NCBI GenBank assembly: GCA_022791815.1 | Contig: JAAVZU010000093.1 | Location: 28,822-92,821 of the forward strand | DNA: 64,000 nt | Source: Lachnospiraceae bacterium | GTDB lineage: Bacteria; Bacillota; Clostridia; Lachnospirales; Lachnospiraceae | Reading direction: 5' to 3' | Part shown: positions 27,495 to 38,319 of the stretch, piece after piece | Numbering within the stretch: position 1 is the first letter of the stretch | Layout: the number at the start of each line of letters is the position of its first letter | The notes under the pieces: generated by a model | The model's input: the letters and a program-made list of their open reading frames with translations, nothing else | Told to the model about the DNA's origin: nothing | Database searches by the model: none | Translations under genes and position numbers: made by a program

Positions 27495-29753
27495 ATGGCA
27501 ATGTTAGAAAGTCAGGCATGGGAAGGATTTGAAGGAAGACAGTGGAAAGAAGAAATCAACGTTAGAGATTTTATTCAGAAGAACTATACACCATATACTG
27601 GTGACGAGTCATTCTTGGCAGGTCCTACAGATGCTACCAATAAATTATGGGGAGCATTACAGAAATTACAAAAAGAAGAGAGAGCAAAAGGCGGAGTTCT
27701 TGATATGGATACCGATATTGTTTCTTCTTTGACCTCACATGGACCAGGATATATTGATGAATCTCTAAAAGATTTAGAGCAGATTGTTGGTCTTCAGACA
27801 GATAAGCCTCTTAAGAGAGCATTCATGCCTTATGGTGGTATCAATATGGCAAAACAGTCATGTGAAATGTATGGATACACACCAAACCCAGAACTTATTA
27901 AAATCTTTACAGAATATCATAAAACACACAATCAGGCAGTATTTGATGCTTATACACCAGAGATGAGAGCTATCCGTAAGAATAAGATCGTAACAGGTCT
28001 TCCAGATACTTATGGTAGAGGACGTATCGTAGGTGACTACAGAAGAGTTGCTCTTTATGGTATTGATACTCTTATTCAGGAGAAAGAAAAAGATAAAGCA
28101 AATTGCGGATGTGGTGTTATGACAGATGACATCATCCGTCAAAGAGAAGAACTTCAGATGCAGATTAATGCATTGAAGGGAATGAAAGAAATGGCTCAGA
28201 TTTATGGATATGATATTTCTAAGCCAGCAACAAATGCAAAAGAAGCTATTCAGTGGACATATTTTGGATACTTAGCTGCAATCAAGACTCAGAATGGAGC
28301 AGCTATGAGTATTGGACGTGTTACAACATTCTTAGATATCTATATTGAAAGAGACTTAAAGAATGGTGTTATCACAGAAGAAGAAGCACAGGAACTTGTT
28401 GACCACATGACAATGAAATTCAGAATGGTTAAGTTTGCTCGTATCCAGTCTTACAATGAATTATTCTCAGGAGATCCAGTATGGGCTACTTTAGACCTTG
28501 CAGGTATTGGTGTAGATGGTCGTCCATTGGTAACAAAGACAGACTTCCGTTTCTTACACACATTAGAGAACATGGGACCTTCACCAGAGCCTAACATTAC
28601 AGTACTTTACTCTTCTGCATTACCAGAAGCGTTCAAGCAGTACTCTGCTAAGATTTCTATTTTAACATCATCAGTACAGTACGAGAATGATGATGCTATG
28701 AAGCCAGTATGGGGCGATGATTACGCAATCTGCTGTTGTGTATCTGCAACACAGACTGGTAAGGAAATGCAGTTCTTTGGAGCTAGAGCAAATCTTGCTA
28801 AATGTTTATTGTACGCTATCAATGGTGGTGTAGATGAAAAGAGCAAGACACAGGTAGGTCCTGCATATCAGCCAATTACTTCTGAGTATTTAGATTATGA
28901 TGAAGTAATTAAGAAATATGATGTAATGATGGATTGGTTAGCAGGAGCTTATGTAAATGTATTGAACTTGATTCAGTATATGCATGATAAATATTACTAT
29001 GAAGCAGCACAGCTTGCTTTAATTGATACAGAAGTTCGTAGAACATTCGCAACAGGTATTGCAGGTTTCTCTCATGTAATTGACTCTTTATCAGCAATTA
29101 AATATGCAAAAGTTAAGACAGTTAGAGATGAAAATGGTCTTGCAGTAGATTACGAGATTGAAGGAGACTTCCCTCGTTATGGTAACGATGATGACAGAGC
29201 AGATGAAATCGGTGTATGGTTGCTTAAGACATTCCTTGAGAAAGTTAAGAAAAACCACACATACCGTAATTCTGAGCCTACAACATCTATCCTTACAATT
29301 ACATCTAACGTAGTGTATGGTAAAGCTACCGGAGCTATGCCTGATGGACGTAAGGCTGGAGAACCATTATCACCAGGAGCTAACCCAAGCTACGGTGCAG
29401 AGAAGAATGGTTTAGTTGCATCATTGAACTCATTAACAAAACTTCCTTATGAGTGGGCATTAGATGGTATTTCTAATACTCAGACAATCAACCCAAGTGC
29501 ATTAGGAAATAATGATGAAGATCGTAAGAATAACTTAGTGCAGGTTATGGATGGTTACTTTGACCAAGGTGCACATCACTTAAATGTAAATGTATTCGGA
29601 AAAGAAAAACTTATTGACGCTATGGAACATCCAGAAAAAGAAGAATATGCTAACTTCACTATCCGTGTATCAGGATATGCAGTTAAGTTTATTGACTTAA
29701 CAAAGGAACAGCAGATGGATGTTATCGCTAGAACATGTCATGGAGAGCTTTAA
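27495..29753 (+). CDS. pflB: Pyruvate formate-lyase
   Basis: 752 residues. Converts pyruvate and CoA to acetyl-CoA and formate by a glycyl-radical mechanism in the cytoplasm of anaerobes. The active-site cysteines are in the [12 protein letters not shown] segment (about residues 415-417) and the glycyl radical loop RVSGYAVKF lies near the C-terminus, full length for the family. ATG 27495 is chosen because AAAGGAGG lies about 10 nt upstream, while the earlier in-frame ATG at 27471 overlaps it. Codon use looks optimised (many GTA, CAG, GAA), fitting high expression. Followed 3 nt later by its activase. Confidence 0.97.
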   Translation: MAMLESQAWEGFEGRQWKEEINVRDFIQKNYTPYTGDESFLAGPTDATNKLWGALQKLQKEERAKGGVLDMDTDIVSSLTSHGPGYIDESLKDLEQIVGLQTDKPLKRAFMPYGGINMAKQSCEMYGYTPNPELIKIFTEYHKTHNQAVFDAYTPEMRAIRKNKIVTGLPDTYGRGRIVGDYRRVALYGIDTLIQEKEKDKANCGCGVMTDDIIRQREELQMQINALKGMKEMAQIYGYDISKPATNAKEAIQWTYFGYLAAIKTQNGAAMSIGRVTTFLDIYIERDLKNGVITEEEAQELVDHMTMKFRMVKFARIQSYNELFSGDPVWATLDLAGIGVDGRPLVTKTDFRFLHTLENMGPSPEPNITVLYSSALPEAFKQYSAKISILTSSVQYENDDAMKPVWGDDYAICCCVSATQTGKEMQFFGARANLAKCLLYAINGGVDEKSKTQVGPAYQPITSEYLDYDEVIKKYDVMMDWLAGAYVNVLNLIQYMHDKYYYEAAQLALIDTEVRRTFATGIAGFSHVIDSLSAIKYAKVKTVRDENGLAVDYEIEGDFPRYGNDDDRADEIGVWLLKTFLEKVKKNHTYRNSEPTTSILTITSNVVYGKATGAMPDGRKAGEPLSPGANPSYGAEKNGLVASLNSLTKLPYEWALDGISNTQTINPSALGNNDEDRKNNLVQVMDGYFDQGAHHLNVNVFGKEKLIDAMEHPEKEEYANFTIRVSGYAVKFIDLTKEQQMDVIARTCHGEL

Positions 29754-29756
29754 TTC

Positions 29757-30503
29757 ATGAACGAACCTGTTGTAGGTAGAATTCACTCTATAGAGAGTTT
29801 TGGTTCGGCAGATGGACCTGGAGTAAGATATATTATCTTTCTCCAGGGATGCCGAATGAGATGTAAATATTGTCATAATCCGGATACATGGGCGTCGCAG
29901 AAATACGAAAGCCAGACATCAGAAGAAGTGCTAAAGAAGGCGTTAAGATACAAAACCTATTGGGGTAAGAATGGTGGAATCACTGTAAGTGGTGGTGAAG
30001 CGTTATTACAAATTGATTTTTTAATTGATTTATTCCAGAGAGCAAAAGAAAAAGGAGTGCATACTACATTAGACACTTCTGGTAATCCTTTTACAAGAGA
30101 AGGTGAGTTCTTTGAGAAGTTTCAAAGGTTGATGGAAGTTACTGATTTGTTTATGCTGGATATTAAGCACATAGATTCAGTAAGTCATAAAGATTTGACA
30201 GGGCAGCCAAATGAGAATATCCTTGATATGGCAAGATATCTATCAGAGCAGAAGAAAGATATGTGGATACGTCATGTGTTAGTGCCAGGCTATACAGATT
30301 CAGAAGAACAGTTGAAGGCATTACAAGCTTTTATCAAGACTTTAGATACTGTAAAGCGGGTGGAGGTATTACCATATCATACCCTTGGAGTCTTTAAATG
30401 GAAAGAGTTAGGTATTCCTTATGGATTAGAAGGAGTTCCAACACCAGATCAGGAACAAATTGATTTAGCTAATAAAATTTTAGAAACCAAGAGTTATTTA
30501 TAA
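29757..30503 (+). CDS. pflA: Pyruvate formate-lyase activating enzyme
   Basis: 248-residue radical SAM enzyme that installs the glycyl radical on PflB. The cluster motif CRMRCKYCHNPDTW (C-x3-C-x2-C) lies near residue 30, followed by GGEALLQ and DIKH segments. The size equals the family norm. It sits 3 nt after pflB and ends at a strong terminator, so the two form one transcript. Confidence 0.96.
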   Translation: MNEPVVGRIHSIESFGSADGPGVRYIIFLQGCRMRCKYCHNPDTWASQKYESQTSEEVLKKALRYKTYWGKNGGITVSGGEALLQIDFLIDLFQRAKEKGVHTTLDTSGNPFTREGEFFEKFQRLMEVTDLFMLDIKHIDSVSHKDLTGQPNENILDMARYLSEQKKDMWIRHVLVPGYTDSEEQLKALQAFIKTLDTVKRVEVLPYHTLGVFKWKELGIPYGLEGVPTPDQEQIDLANKILETKSYL

Positions 30504-30506
30504 AAG

Positions 30507-30540
30507 AAAGAGTCATCTACCTAATTAGATGACTCTTTTC
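30507..30540 (+). terminator. Terminator of the pfl operon
   Basis: AAAGAGTCATCTA (30507-30519) pairs perfectly with TAGATGACTCTTT (30526-30538), followed by T. Confidence 0.85.
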
Positions 30541-30626
30541 TGTACTAGAAGAGTTTGGAAACAGGTTAAACATACCTGCATATTTATGTATATCTGTATT
30601 GTTACCGAAAAAGAAAAGGGAAAAAA

Positions 30627-32162
30627 ATGGATTTAGAAAGAAAAGTAATTGCATATATGAAACAACATCATATAATAAAACAAAGAGAAAAAATTATATT
30701 AGGTTTATCGGGTGGAGCAGATTCTGTGTGTTTGTTTCATATTTTAATTGTATGTAGAGAAAAATACCAAATAGAAATTTTTGCAGTACATGTGAATCAT
30801 AAAATCCGGGGTTCACAGGCAAAGGAAGATCAGAATTTTGTGAAGAAATTATGTGAATCCTATCAAGTGCCTTTTGCTATTGTGGAAGAAGATGTACCAG
30901 CACTGGCAAAAATAGAAAAGAAGTCGTTAGAGGAAACTGGAAGAATTGTAAGATATAAGGCATTTCGCAAATTTCAACAGGAATTAGAGGCGGATTATAT
31001 TGCTGTAGCCCATCACAAAAATGATCAAGCAGAGACGGTACTTCACAATTTATGCAGAGGGAGTGGTATAGCAGGGCTTGCAGGTATGGGAGTGGAACAG
31101 AATGGAATTATTCGTCCATTACTCTGTCTGGAAAGAGAAGAAATAGAAGAATATCTAAAAACAAAGGGGCAACCCTATCAAATAGATAATACCAATTTAG
31201 ACAATAATTATAGAAGAAACAAGTGGAGAAATGAAATAATTCCACTAATGAGAACAGGAATAAATGCAAAAACAATTTCTCATATTGCAGATACAGCATC
31301 AATTATGGGGGAGGTTGACAGTTTTGTAGAGCAATCAGGGAAATGTGCATGGAAGAGAATGATAGAAACAAAAGAAAAAAAAATTATTTTAAATTTAGAA
31401 GAATGGAAGAGGGAGCATACAGTTATTCAGAAATGGATTGTACAAAATATGATGTATTGTTTGTCTGGTGAGCAAAAGGATATTGGACAAGTACATGTGC
31501 TAGCACTGATGGAGTTGGCAGAAAAACAAGTAGGAAAATCTATTTATCTTCCATATAATTTATATGCGAAAAGGGTCTACCAAGGACTTTTACTGGAAAA
31601 AAAAGAAGATGCGATGTGTGAAAGTGTTGCAGTTTATAAAACATTAAAAGAAAAGAGTGATGAAGTAAAAGAATACATAGACGAAAAAATAGCATGGGAA
31701 ATAAATTTTATGGATATGAAATTACCAGAAGCTAAAGTAATAAACTTTTCTACATATCAAACAGAGAAGTTAATTGTAGGAAATGGAGAAAACAATACTA
31801 GAGAAATCTCTTTAAATAAGACAATAAGAGAAGGATGTGACTTGAATTGGGGTATCTTGTCAAAAAAAATACCAAAAAATAACTGTACGAAATGGTTTGA
31901 TTATGATAAAATAAAAGGAACTGTACTATTTCGTAGAATGGAACAGGATGATTTTTTGCAAATAGATAATGTGGGACACCACAAAAAGATAAAGAAACTT
32001 TTTAAAGATGAAAAAGTGGATGCAAAAGAACGAGAGAAGATATGGTTACTTGCAGAAGGGAATCATGTAATTTGGATTCCTGGTATTCGTACAAGTGAAG
32101 CATATAAGGTAGATGAGAATACAAAAGTGATTTTAAAAGTAGAAATAAGGGAGGAGGAATAA
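30627..32162 (+). CDS. tilS: tRNA(Ile)-lysidine synthetase
   Basis: 511 residues. Modifies the CAU anticodon of tRNA-Ile2 with lysine using ATP. The PP-loop SGGADS lies near residue 29, with HVNHKIRG, AVAHHKNDQAET and the catalytic-core RNKWRNEIIP segment; a TilS C-terminal domain (FRRMEQDDFLQ... GIRTSEAYKV) ends the protein. The middle part, about 330-420, is Lys/Glu-rich. It shares one base with hpt (stop TAA over the A of ATG), and tilS-hpt-ftsH is a conserved Firmicutes order. Confidence 0.95.
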   Translation: MDLERKVIAYMKQHHIIKQREKIILGLSGGADSVCLFHILIVCREKYQIEIFAVHVNHKIRGSQAKEDQNFVKKLCESYQVPFAIVEEDVPALAKIEKKSLEETGRIVRYKAFRKFQQELEADYIAVAHHKNDQAETVLHNLCRGSGIAGLAGMGVEQNGIIRPLLCLEREEIEEYLKTKGQPYQIDNTNLDNNYRRNKWRNEIIPLMRTGINAKTISHIADTASIMGEVDSFVEQSGKCAWKRMIETKEKKIILNLEEWKREHTVIQKWIVQNMMYCLSGEQKDIGQVHVLALMELAEKQVGKSIYLPYNLYAKRVYQGLLLEKKEDAMCESVAVYKTLKEKSDEVKEYIDEKIAWEINFMDMKLPEAKVINFSTYQTEKLIVGNGENNTREISLNKTIREGCDLNWGILSKKIPKNNCTKWFDYDKIKGTVLFRRMEQDDFLQIDNVGHHKKIKKLFKDEKVDAKEREKIWLLAEGNHVIWIPGIRTSEAYKVDENTKVILKVEIREEE

Positions 32163-32692
32163 TGAAGGAACAGAAGATGCAAATAATCATTACTAAAGAA
32201 GAAGTGGAGTCCAGAATTAGACAGATTGCCAGTCAGCTAAATGAAAAATACAAAGATGAAAAGTTATATTTAATTGGAACACTGAAGGGAAGTATATTTT
32301 TTTTGTGTGAACTTGCTAAGCAGCTTACAATGCCAGTTATTCTTGATTTTGTACAGGTTTCTAGTTATGGGGAAGAAAAAGTAAGTTCTGGCATAGTAGA
32401 TAAAAAATTGGATATTTCCTGTGATTTAGAAAAACAGAATATTTTAATTGTGGAAGATATTATTGACACAGGAAGAACGATTCAATATTTGAAGGAATAT
32501 ATTAGTGAAAAAAATCCAAAACATTTGGAAATTTGCACACTTCTTGATAAGCCAGCACATAGAGTGGTAAAAGATATTGTGGCGGATTATACAGGATTTG
32601 TAATGAAAGAAGATAAGTTTGTAGTAGGATATGGGCTGGATTATGCACAGATGTATCGGAATTTACCATATATTGCTACAATAGAGGAATAG
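32162..32692 (+). CDS. hpt: Hypoxanthine phosphoribosyltransferase
   Basis: 176 residues. Purine salvage enzyme making IMP (and GMP) from hypoxanthine (guanine) and PRPP. The PRPP motif VEDIIDTGRT and the N-terminal LIGTLKGSIFFL loop are clear. ATG 32162 follows GGGAGGAGG inside the end of tilS, so translation is coupled. Confidence 0.95.
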   Translation: MKEQKMQIIITKEEVESRIRQIASQLNEKYKDEKLYLIGTLKGSIFFLCELAKQLTMPVILDFVQVSSYGEEKVSSGIVDKKLDISCDLEKQNILIVEDIIDTGRTIQYLKEYISEKNPKHLEICTLLDKPAHRVVKDIVADYTGFVMKEDKFVVGYGLDYAQMYRNLPYIATIEE

Positions 32693-32933
32693 TTATATAA
32701 CCGAAGGAAAAAATAATAAATCCAAGATTGTTTAGTATCCTTAACATGTATAAACTCTCTATGTAAGACAAATACTTACAAATTAAAATGGAGTTATGCA
32801 TAGAATGTCAATAGATATTGATTAAAGAATGGTGATGTTAAATAAACTTTTATGTATGTTAACATGACTTATTATATTGGTTGTGATAATCTTGGTTAGA
32901 GATAAGATGGGAAAGAAAAGGAGGTATGTTCCA

Positions 32934-34760
32934 TTGAAAAGACCAATGAGAGTGGGATTATTTTATTTATTAGCTGTTGTTTTTATTCTGATTGCTGTAA
33001 TATATTCAGAAAATCTGGCAAGGAATTCGTCACAAACTTACACTGTGAATACGTTGTTAGAAGATATTAAGTCGGACAATGTTTTATCTGTACAAATTAA
33101 ACAAAATCACGAAGTTCCAACTGGAAGTGTAGAAGTCCGAAAAAAAGATAATACCAGACGTAGTTTTTATGTATCTGATGTAAATGAACTTCAGGAGCAG
33201 TTAAAAGAGATTGCACCCAATATTTATACCGTATCAGATATAAAAGGGGATAGTATTCTTCCGCAATTGCTTCCATATATTTTTGCATTATTAATCTTTA
33301 TGATTGTAATGGGATTTTTAACCAGCCAAGTAGGAGGAGGCAGTGGCGGTGGTAATAGCAAAATGATGAATTTTGGTAAAAGCCGTGCAAGAATGTCAAC
33401 CGATGAAGATGCCAAAGTGCGTTTTGATAATGTAGCTGGTTTAAAAGAGGAGAAGGAAGAACTAGAAGAAATAGTTGACTTTTTGAAAGCACCAAAGAAA
33501 TATACAGTAGTAGGTGCAAGAATCCCAAAAGGAGTTTTATTAGTAGGACCTCCGGGAACTGGTAAAACTTTGCTTGCAAAAGCAGTGGCAGGGGAAGCAG
33601 GAGTTCCATTTTTTAGTATTTCTGGTTCTGACTTTGTGGAAATGTTTGTTGGTGTAGGTGCATCACGAGTAAGAGATTTATTTGAAGATGCCAAAAAGAA
33701 TGCACCATGTATTGTGTTTATTGACGAGATTGATGCGGTAGCGAGAAGACGTGGTAGTGGTCTTGGCGGTGGACATGACGAAAGAGAACAGACTTTGAAC
33801 CAGATGTTGGTAGAAATGGATGGTTTTGGTGTAAATGAGGGAATTATCGTTATGGCAGCGACCAACCGTGTGGATATTCTAGATCCTGCTATATTAAGAC
33901 CAGGCCGTTTTGACAGAAAGGTGAATGTAGGCCGTCCTGATGTAAAGGGGAGAGAAGAAATTCTTAATGTGCATGCAAAGAACAAGCCATTAGGAGATGA
34001 TGTAAACCTTCAAAATCTGGCACAGACCACAGCTGGTTACACAGGAGCAGATTTAGAGAATCTTCTAAATGAATCTGCAATTCGTGCTGCTAGAGAGGAT
34101 AGAGCATATATTGTACAAGAGGATATAAATAAGTCCTTTATTAAAGTTGGAATTGGAGCAGAAAAGAAGAGTCGTATAATTTCAGAGAAAGAAAAGAAGA
34201 TAACTGCATATCATGAGGCAGGTCATGCAATCCTATTCCATGTACTACCAGATGTAGGACCCGTTTATATGGTTTCCATTATTCCAACTGGGGGAAGTGC
34301 TGCAGGTTATACAATGCCTCTTCCAGAGAGAGATGATATGTTCAATACAAGGGGCAAAATGTTACAGGATATTACCGTTTGCCTAGGTGGACGTATTGCA
34401 GAAGAATTAATTTTAGATGATATTACAACTGGTGCATCTCAGGATATCAAACAAGCAACAGCACAAGCCAGAGCTATGGTTATCAAATACGGTTTTTCAA
34501 CGAAACTTGGATTGATTAACTATGAGACAGAAGATGACGAAGTATTCCTTGGAAAAGACTTAGGGCATGCGAAGAATTACAGTGAAGATACTGCCCTTGA
34601 GATTGATATAGAAGTAAAAGCAATAATAGATGAATGTTATAAACGTGCTAAATCTATATTGGAGGAACACATGAATGTGCTGCATAATTGTGCGGAACTC
34701 TTGATAGAAAAGGAACGGATCACTAGAGAAGAATTTGAGGAATTATTTACAGCAGGATAG
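32934..34760 (+). CDS. ftsH: ATP-dependent zinc metalloprotease FtsH
   Basis: About 608 residues from TTG 32934, chosen because AAGGAGG (32918-32924) lies about 9 nt upstream; the frame is open to 32877 but ATG 32907 has no site. Membrane helix at ~7-27, extracytoplasmic domain, second helix (~110-130), AAA domain with [15 protein letters not shown] and second region of homology ending RPGRFDR, then the zinc site HEAGH in the protease domain. Degrades membrane and misfolded proteins. It follows tilS-hpt after a 241-nt gap that may hold its own promoter. Confidence 0.95.
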   Translation: MKRPMRVGLFYLLAVVFILIAVIYSENLARNSSQTYTVNTLLEDIKSDNVLSVQIKQNHEVPTGSVEVRKKDNTRRSFYVSDVNELQEQLKEIAPNIYTVSDIKGDSILPQLLPYIFALLIFMIVMGFLTSQVGGGSGGGNSKMMNFGKSRARMSTDEDAKVRFDNVAGLKEEKEELEEIVDFLKAPKKYTVVGARIPKGVLLVGPPGTGKTLLAKAVAGEAGVPFFSISGSDFVEMFVGVGASRVRDLFEDAKKNAPCIVFIDEIDAVARRRGSGLGGGHDEREQTLNQMLVEMDGFGVNEGIIVMAATNRVDILDPAILRPGRFDRKVNVGRPDVKGREEILNVHAKNKPLGDDVNLQNLAQTTAGYTGADLENLLNESAIRAAREDRAYIVQEDINKSFIKVGIGAEKKSRIISEKEKKITAYHEAGHAILFHVLPDVGPVYMVSIIPTGGSAAGYTMPLPERDDMFNTRGKMLQDITVCLGGRIAEELILDDITTGASQDIKQATAQARAMVIKYGFSTKLGLINYETEDDEVFLGKDLGHAKNYSEDTALEIDIEVKAIIDECYKRAKSILEEHMNVLHNCAELLIEKERITREEFEELFTAG

Positions 34761-34872
34761 TAATTATTCTGTTGTAAATAAAAAAATAGATTTTAGTCAC
34801 TTGTTTGAAGTTTGCCATAACCGTTTATGTAATACAGAACAGTAGGCTGCAATAAATGGGATTTTTTTCGTA

Positions 34873-34901
34873 GTGACGATGGATGTAATTTATGTTATAA
34901 T
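34873..34901 (+). promoter_or_regulatory. Promoter upstream of the c-di-GMP riboswitch
   Basis: GTGACG (34873-34878) and TATAAT (34896-34901) with a 17-bp spacer, start expected near 34908, about 85 nt before the aptamer. Confidence 0.5.
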
Positions 34902-34990
34902 AAGTTTAAAGTATAAACATATAATTAACTGTTTGTATTGGAATGCAGACAGTAAACTACATATTATTAATTAAAACACAGAAAAATTAG

Positions 34991-35079
34991 AATTTCGTGT
35001 TGAAAGGCAAAGCAGGTGAAAGCCTGTGACGCAAAACTAAAGGGTCTACGTTTAACAACTTGACAGCCAGTTGCAATTG
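34991..35079 (+). promoter_or_regulatory. Cyclic di-GMP-I (GEMM) riboswitch
   Basis: The aptamer shows the class I hallmarks in order: AAAGGCAAAGC, a short stem CAGG/CCTG capped by a GAAA-type tetraloop (TGAAAG), GTGACGCAAAAC, then GGGTCTA, and the 3' half GACAGCCAGTTGC that forms the tetraloop receptor stem. A candidate terminator follows at 35101. Class I aptamers in clostridia usually control surface or motility genes. Ligand binding and the ON or OFF logic cannot be read from the sequence alone, but the terminator suggests transcriptional control. Confidence 0.88.
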
Positions 35080-35305
35080 ATAGGTATGAGGAATTTTTGA
35101 AAGCTCATGGTCCAAATGCAATAGGTACATGGGCTTTTTCATATTTTTCTTAAAAGATATACTACGGTCTCTGGAAAGAGAACAGGGACATATCTGGAAC
35201 TGGGAAAAATATGAAAAACAATGTGCAGCCATGAATGAGATTTCCTATCTTAATATAAATGTGTTGAAAATCAGAGAAACATCTTCGATGCACCTTTTAA
35301 CATGA
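35064..35305 (+). pseudogene. Possible remnant of an unknown gene after the riboswitch
   Basis: One frame from about 35064 reads DRYEEFLKAHGPNAIGTWAF then stops at 35151; a second frame from 35129 continues with LKDILRSLEREQGHIWNWEK and stops at 35303. Adding one T to the run at 35144-35148 joins them into a protein-like sequence. No ribosome binding site is seen and the region overlaps the riboswitch terminator, so chance is possible. Confidence 0.25.
35101..35138 (+). terminator. Riboswitch expression-platform terminator
   Basis: AAAGCTCATG (about 35099-35108) pairs with CATGGGCTTT (about 35128-35137, one G-T pair) and TTTTT follows. It lies 20 nt after the aptamer, the right distance for a ligand-controlled terminator. 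Confidence 0.6.
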
Positions 35306-35382
35306 ATGATATGTAAAAAAAATACAAAAGATTGTATAAAAAATATACATAATCATAAGATTAAGAGAAGGAGGCTTTTGTC

Positions 35383-35721
35383 ATGGTAAGAAAAATTAAG
35401 GTTTTAATTTCATTATTTGTTATATTGTTGGTATTAAGTATGGATTTAGGGACATTTTTTTCAAATGTAGAAAATGGTGTAGTTGTTGCAAAAGGACATG
35501 AAATGTTTGAGTTTGCAAATCTGCAACATAATTTGCAATGTATTACTGGTGCCATTAAGGCAGTGGTATCTACAAAAAATAAGACAGACAAAGAACAAAA
35601 TACCAATTTAGTTGATAAATATGGTAATGCTTTGGCAGATGCCACAACAAAAGCTGTAGAAAAAGCGATTACATCAAAAGATAAACAGGAAAAGTCAAAG
35701 GAGTCATTCCAAAAAGATTAA
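35383..35721 (+). CDS. Small exported or membrane-anchored protein under c-di-GMP control
   Basis: 112 residues. A hydrophobic N-terminal segment (KIKVLISLFVILLVLSM) acts as signal or anchor; the rest is hydrophilic, Lys-rich and probably helical, with one Cys in the LQC segment. AAGGAGG lies 8 nt before ATG 35383. It is the first intact gene after the c-di-GMP riboswitch, with a terminator behind it, so it is the likely regulated product. Family not recognised. Confidence 0.6.
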   Translation: MVRKIKVLISLFVILLVLSMDLGTFFSNVENGVVVAKGHEMFEFANLQHNLQCITGAIKAVVSTKNKTDKEQNTNLVDKYGNALADATTKAVEKAITSKDKQEKSKESFQKD

Positions 35722-35761
35722 GAGGAAACTTAACAAAATTTTTGATAGAACCTCCTTTTGA

Positions 35762-35803
35762 AAAGCCTTCACATGGATTACGGGTAACATGTGAGGGCTT
35801 TCT
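35762..35803 (+). terminator. Rho-independent terminator
   Basis: AAAGCCTTCACATG (35762-35775) pairs with CATGTGAGGGCTTT (35788-35801) with one G-T pair. Confidence 0.75.
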
Positions 35804-35936
35804 ACATTATGAAGATAATTCTGCGCAATCATTAGAATTTATCTTTTGATGAAATGACACAAAATGTAACCTTCGCAACAGTTTGACCTATGGGCTGAAC
35901 TGTTACAACTTCTTAATTTTGCTGGATAAAAAAGGG

Positions 35937-35965
35937 TTGTATATTATATCTAATTACGATAAAAT
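35937..35965 (+). promoter_or_regulatory. Promoter of the GH13 gene
   Basis: TTGTAT (35937-35942) and TAAAAT (35960-35965) with a 17-bp spacer, 48 bp before ATG 36014. Confidence 0.5.
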
Positions 35966-36013
35966 AGAATGGATAGATTCTTACATAAGGAAATATAAGG
36001 AGAGAGGATAGGA

Positions 36014-38116
36014 ATGAATATTAATTTTGAACAATTATCAAAGAGAGAGAAGACCTATTTATATATAAATAATATGACGTCTGTATTAAATCAGTCAGCT
36101 CTTTTTAGTGATGGTACAGAAGAATATCGTAGTCCGGCAGAGCCGATGCCTTATGATAAAGTAAAGATACGTTTTCGTACTGCCAGAGATAATGTAGATT
36201 TTGTTTATCTGGTAACTAATACGGAAAAGATAAATATGGAAAAATGTTATGATGACCGTTTGTTTGATTATTATGAGGTGGAATTAGAGCTTACAGATCA
36301 GAAAGTAGAGTATTATTTTGAAATACAGTCAGGAAGAGCTGTTTGTTATTATAATTCAAAAGGAGTATTTCGTGATATCCAGCCTTGCTATAATTTCTTT
36401 ATAAAACCAGGTTTTACTACACCAAACTGGGCAAAAGGAGCAGTATTCTATCAAATTTATGTGGATCGTTTTTGTAAAGGTGATGAGAATAACACAGTAG
36501 AGACGAACGAGTACCATTATATTGGAGAAGGAACTGTAAAAGTAGATGATTGGAATAAGTATCCAGCAACTATGGGAGTGCGTGAGTTCTATGGTGGAGA
36601 TTTACAGGGAGTTATGAATAAACTGGATTATTTGCAAGATTTGGGCGTTGAAGTTATCTACTTTAATCCGATTTTTGTATCACCTTCTAATCACAAATAT
36701 GATATACAGGATTATGATTATATTGATCCACATCTAGGTAAGATTGTTAAAGATGAAGGAGAGGTGCTTCCTCCAGGAGAAACCAACAATGCTAAGGCAA
36801 GCAAATACATTTGCCGTGTTACAGATAAAGATAATCTGGAGGCTAGTAATGCCTTTTTTGCAGAGCTGGTGGAAGAGATTCACAAGCGGGGAATGAAAGT
36901 TATTTTGGATGGAGTATTTAATCATTGTGGTTCATTTAATAAATGGCTTGATAGAGAACAAATATATGAACAACAGGAGGGATATGACAAAGGAGCCTAT
37001 ATTAGTCAGGATAGTCCTTATAATACCTTTTTTAAGTTTCATGAACAGCAGTGGCCGTATAATTACAAATATGACGGCTGGTGGGGGCATGATACGCTGC
37101 CAAAGCTAAATTATGAAGATTCTCCTAAATTATTTGAATATGTTATGCGAATTGCCAGAAAATGGGTATCCCCTCCTTATAATGTAGATGGCTGGAGACT
37201 TGATGTAGCAGCAGATTTAGGACATTCTGCAGAATACAATCACTATTTTTGGAAGAGTTTTCGTAAAAATGTTAAAGAGGCAAATCCTAATGCCATTATT
37301 TTGGCAGAGCATTATGGAGAACCTACTTCTTGGCTGCAAGGAGATGAATGGGATACTGTTATGAACTATGACGCTTTTATGGAACCACTAACTTGGTTTT
37401 TAACAGGAATGGAGAAACATAGTGATGAGGAAAGAAGGGATTTGCTGGGGAATACAGATGCTTTTTTTGGATCTATGAGTCACTATATGACCCGTTTTAA
37501 TACGCAATCATTACAAGTCGCAATGAATGAGCTGTCTAATCATGATCATTCTCGTTTCTTAACAAGAACAAACCACAAGGTAGGGAGAACTGCTTATATG
37601 GGACCAGAGGCTGCAAATCAAGATGTTAATATTGCGGTGATGCGAGAAGCTGTCCTTTTACAAATGACATGGGTTGGAGCACCAACTATCTATTATGGCG
37701 ATGAAGCTGGAGTGTGTGGCTGGACAGATCCCGACAATCGTAGAACTTATCCTTGGGGACATGAAAATAAAGAATTAATTGCTTTGCATAAGGAACTGAT
37801 ACGTATCCATAAGAGCTATCAGGTATTAAAAACTGGATCTATTAAATTCTTGTATGGTTCTTATAATGTGATTGCCTTTGGACGTTTTGATTCCCATGAT
37901 AAACTGGTAGCAGCGGTAAATAATAATAATGGTGAAGTTACTTTTAAAATTCCAGTTTGGGAGATTGGTGTCTTTGATGGAAACCAGATGGTGCGGCTGA
38001 TTCTTACCAATCAGGAAGGATATACACAAGAAGCTGCTACTTACCAGGTCGAAGATGGCAATATAATATTGACATTGCCACCATTTTCAGGTGCAATTTT
38101 AATTGATGTCAAATAA
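36014..38116 (+). CDS. Intracellular GH13 alpha-glucosidase/neopullulanase-type amylase
   Basis: 700 residues without a signal peptide. The N-terminal ~130 residues resemble a CBM34-like sheet domain; a GH13 barrel follows with conserved regions: DGVFNHCG, nucleophile Asp in DGWRLDVAADLG, acid/base Glu in ILAEHYGE, and the third carboxylate in ELSNHDHSRF. The set AEHYGE and NHDHSR fits cyclomaltodextrinase/neopullulanase-like enzymes that hydrolyse imported maltodextrins or glycogen. A C-terminal sheet domain closes the protein. Transcribed alone, between two hairpins. Confidence 0.88.
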   Translation: MNINFEQLSKREKTYLYINNMTSVLNQSALFSDGTEEYRSPAEPMPYDKVKIRFRTARDNVDFVYLVTNTEKINMEKCYDDRLFDYYEVELELTDQKVEYYFEIQSGRAVCYYNSKGVFRDIQPCYNFFIKPGFTTPNWAKGAVFYQIYVDRFCKGDENNTVETNEYHYIGEGTVKVDDWNKYPATMGVREFYGGDLQGVMNKLDYLQDLGVEVIYFNPIFVSPSNHKYDIQDYDYIDPHLGKIVKDEGEVLPPGETNNAKASKYICRVTDKDNLEASNAFFAELVEEIHKRGMKVILDGVFNHCGSFNKWLDREQIYEQQEGYDKGAYISQDSPYNTFFKFHEQQWPYNYKYDGWWGHDTLPKLNYEDSPKLFEYVMRIARKWVSPPYNVDGWRLDVAADLGHSAEYNHYFWKSFRKNVKEANPNAIILAEHYGEPTSWLQGDEWDTVMNYDAFMEPLTWFLTGMEKHSDEERRDLLGNTDAFFGSMSHYMTRFNTQSLQVAMNELSNHDHSRFLTRTNHKVGRTAYMGPEAANQDVNIAVMREAVLLQMTWVGAPTIYYGDEAGVCGWTDPDNRRTYPWGHENKELIALHKELIRIHKSYQVLKTGSIKFLYGSYNVIAFGRFDSHDKLVAAVNNNNGEVTFKIPVWEIGVFDGNQMVRLILTNQEGYTQEAATYQVEDGNIILTLPPFSGAILIDVK

Positions 38117-38127
38117 ATAATGTAGAC

Positions 38128-38162
38128 AAATATCAATTTTTAGTTTTTAGGTTTGATATTTT
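38128..38162 (+). terminator. Rho-independent terminator
   Basis: AAATATCAA (38128-38136) pairs with TTGATATTT (38153-38161) and a T follows. Confidence 0.6.
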
Positions 38163-38207
38163 AGTCTTTCATACAACAGAAAGGTCTGTTATTAAAGAAA
38201 AAATGAC

Positions 38208-38236
38208 TTGCAATATACAAATACTTGTGATATAAT
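38208..38236 (+). promoter_or_regulatory. rpsF operon promoter
   Basis: TTGCAA (38208-38213) and TATAAT (38231-38236) with a 17-bp spacer. The ~75-nt leader contains a CTCTCTT/AAGAGGG hairpin just before the ribosome binding site, a plausible place for S6:S18 autoregulation, but I cannot confirm the known motif. Confidence 0.75.
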
Positions 38237-38319
38237 ATTCAACTGTACTGGTTAAAAAATTTTCCTTGCTCTCTTGGAAAGAAAAGAGGGCCAGAGACCA
38301 AAAGGAGGTGCAAGCAACT

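Noticed and set aside
33224..33985. 253-codon minus-strand frame opposite ftsH
   Set aside because: It lies antisense to a strongly conserved AAA domain and its Ser/Pro/Thr-rich content is what the reverse of that coding sequence gives.
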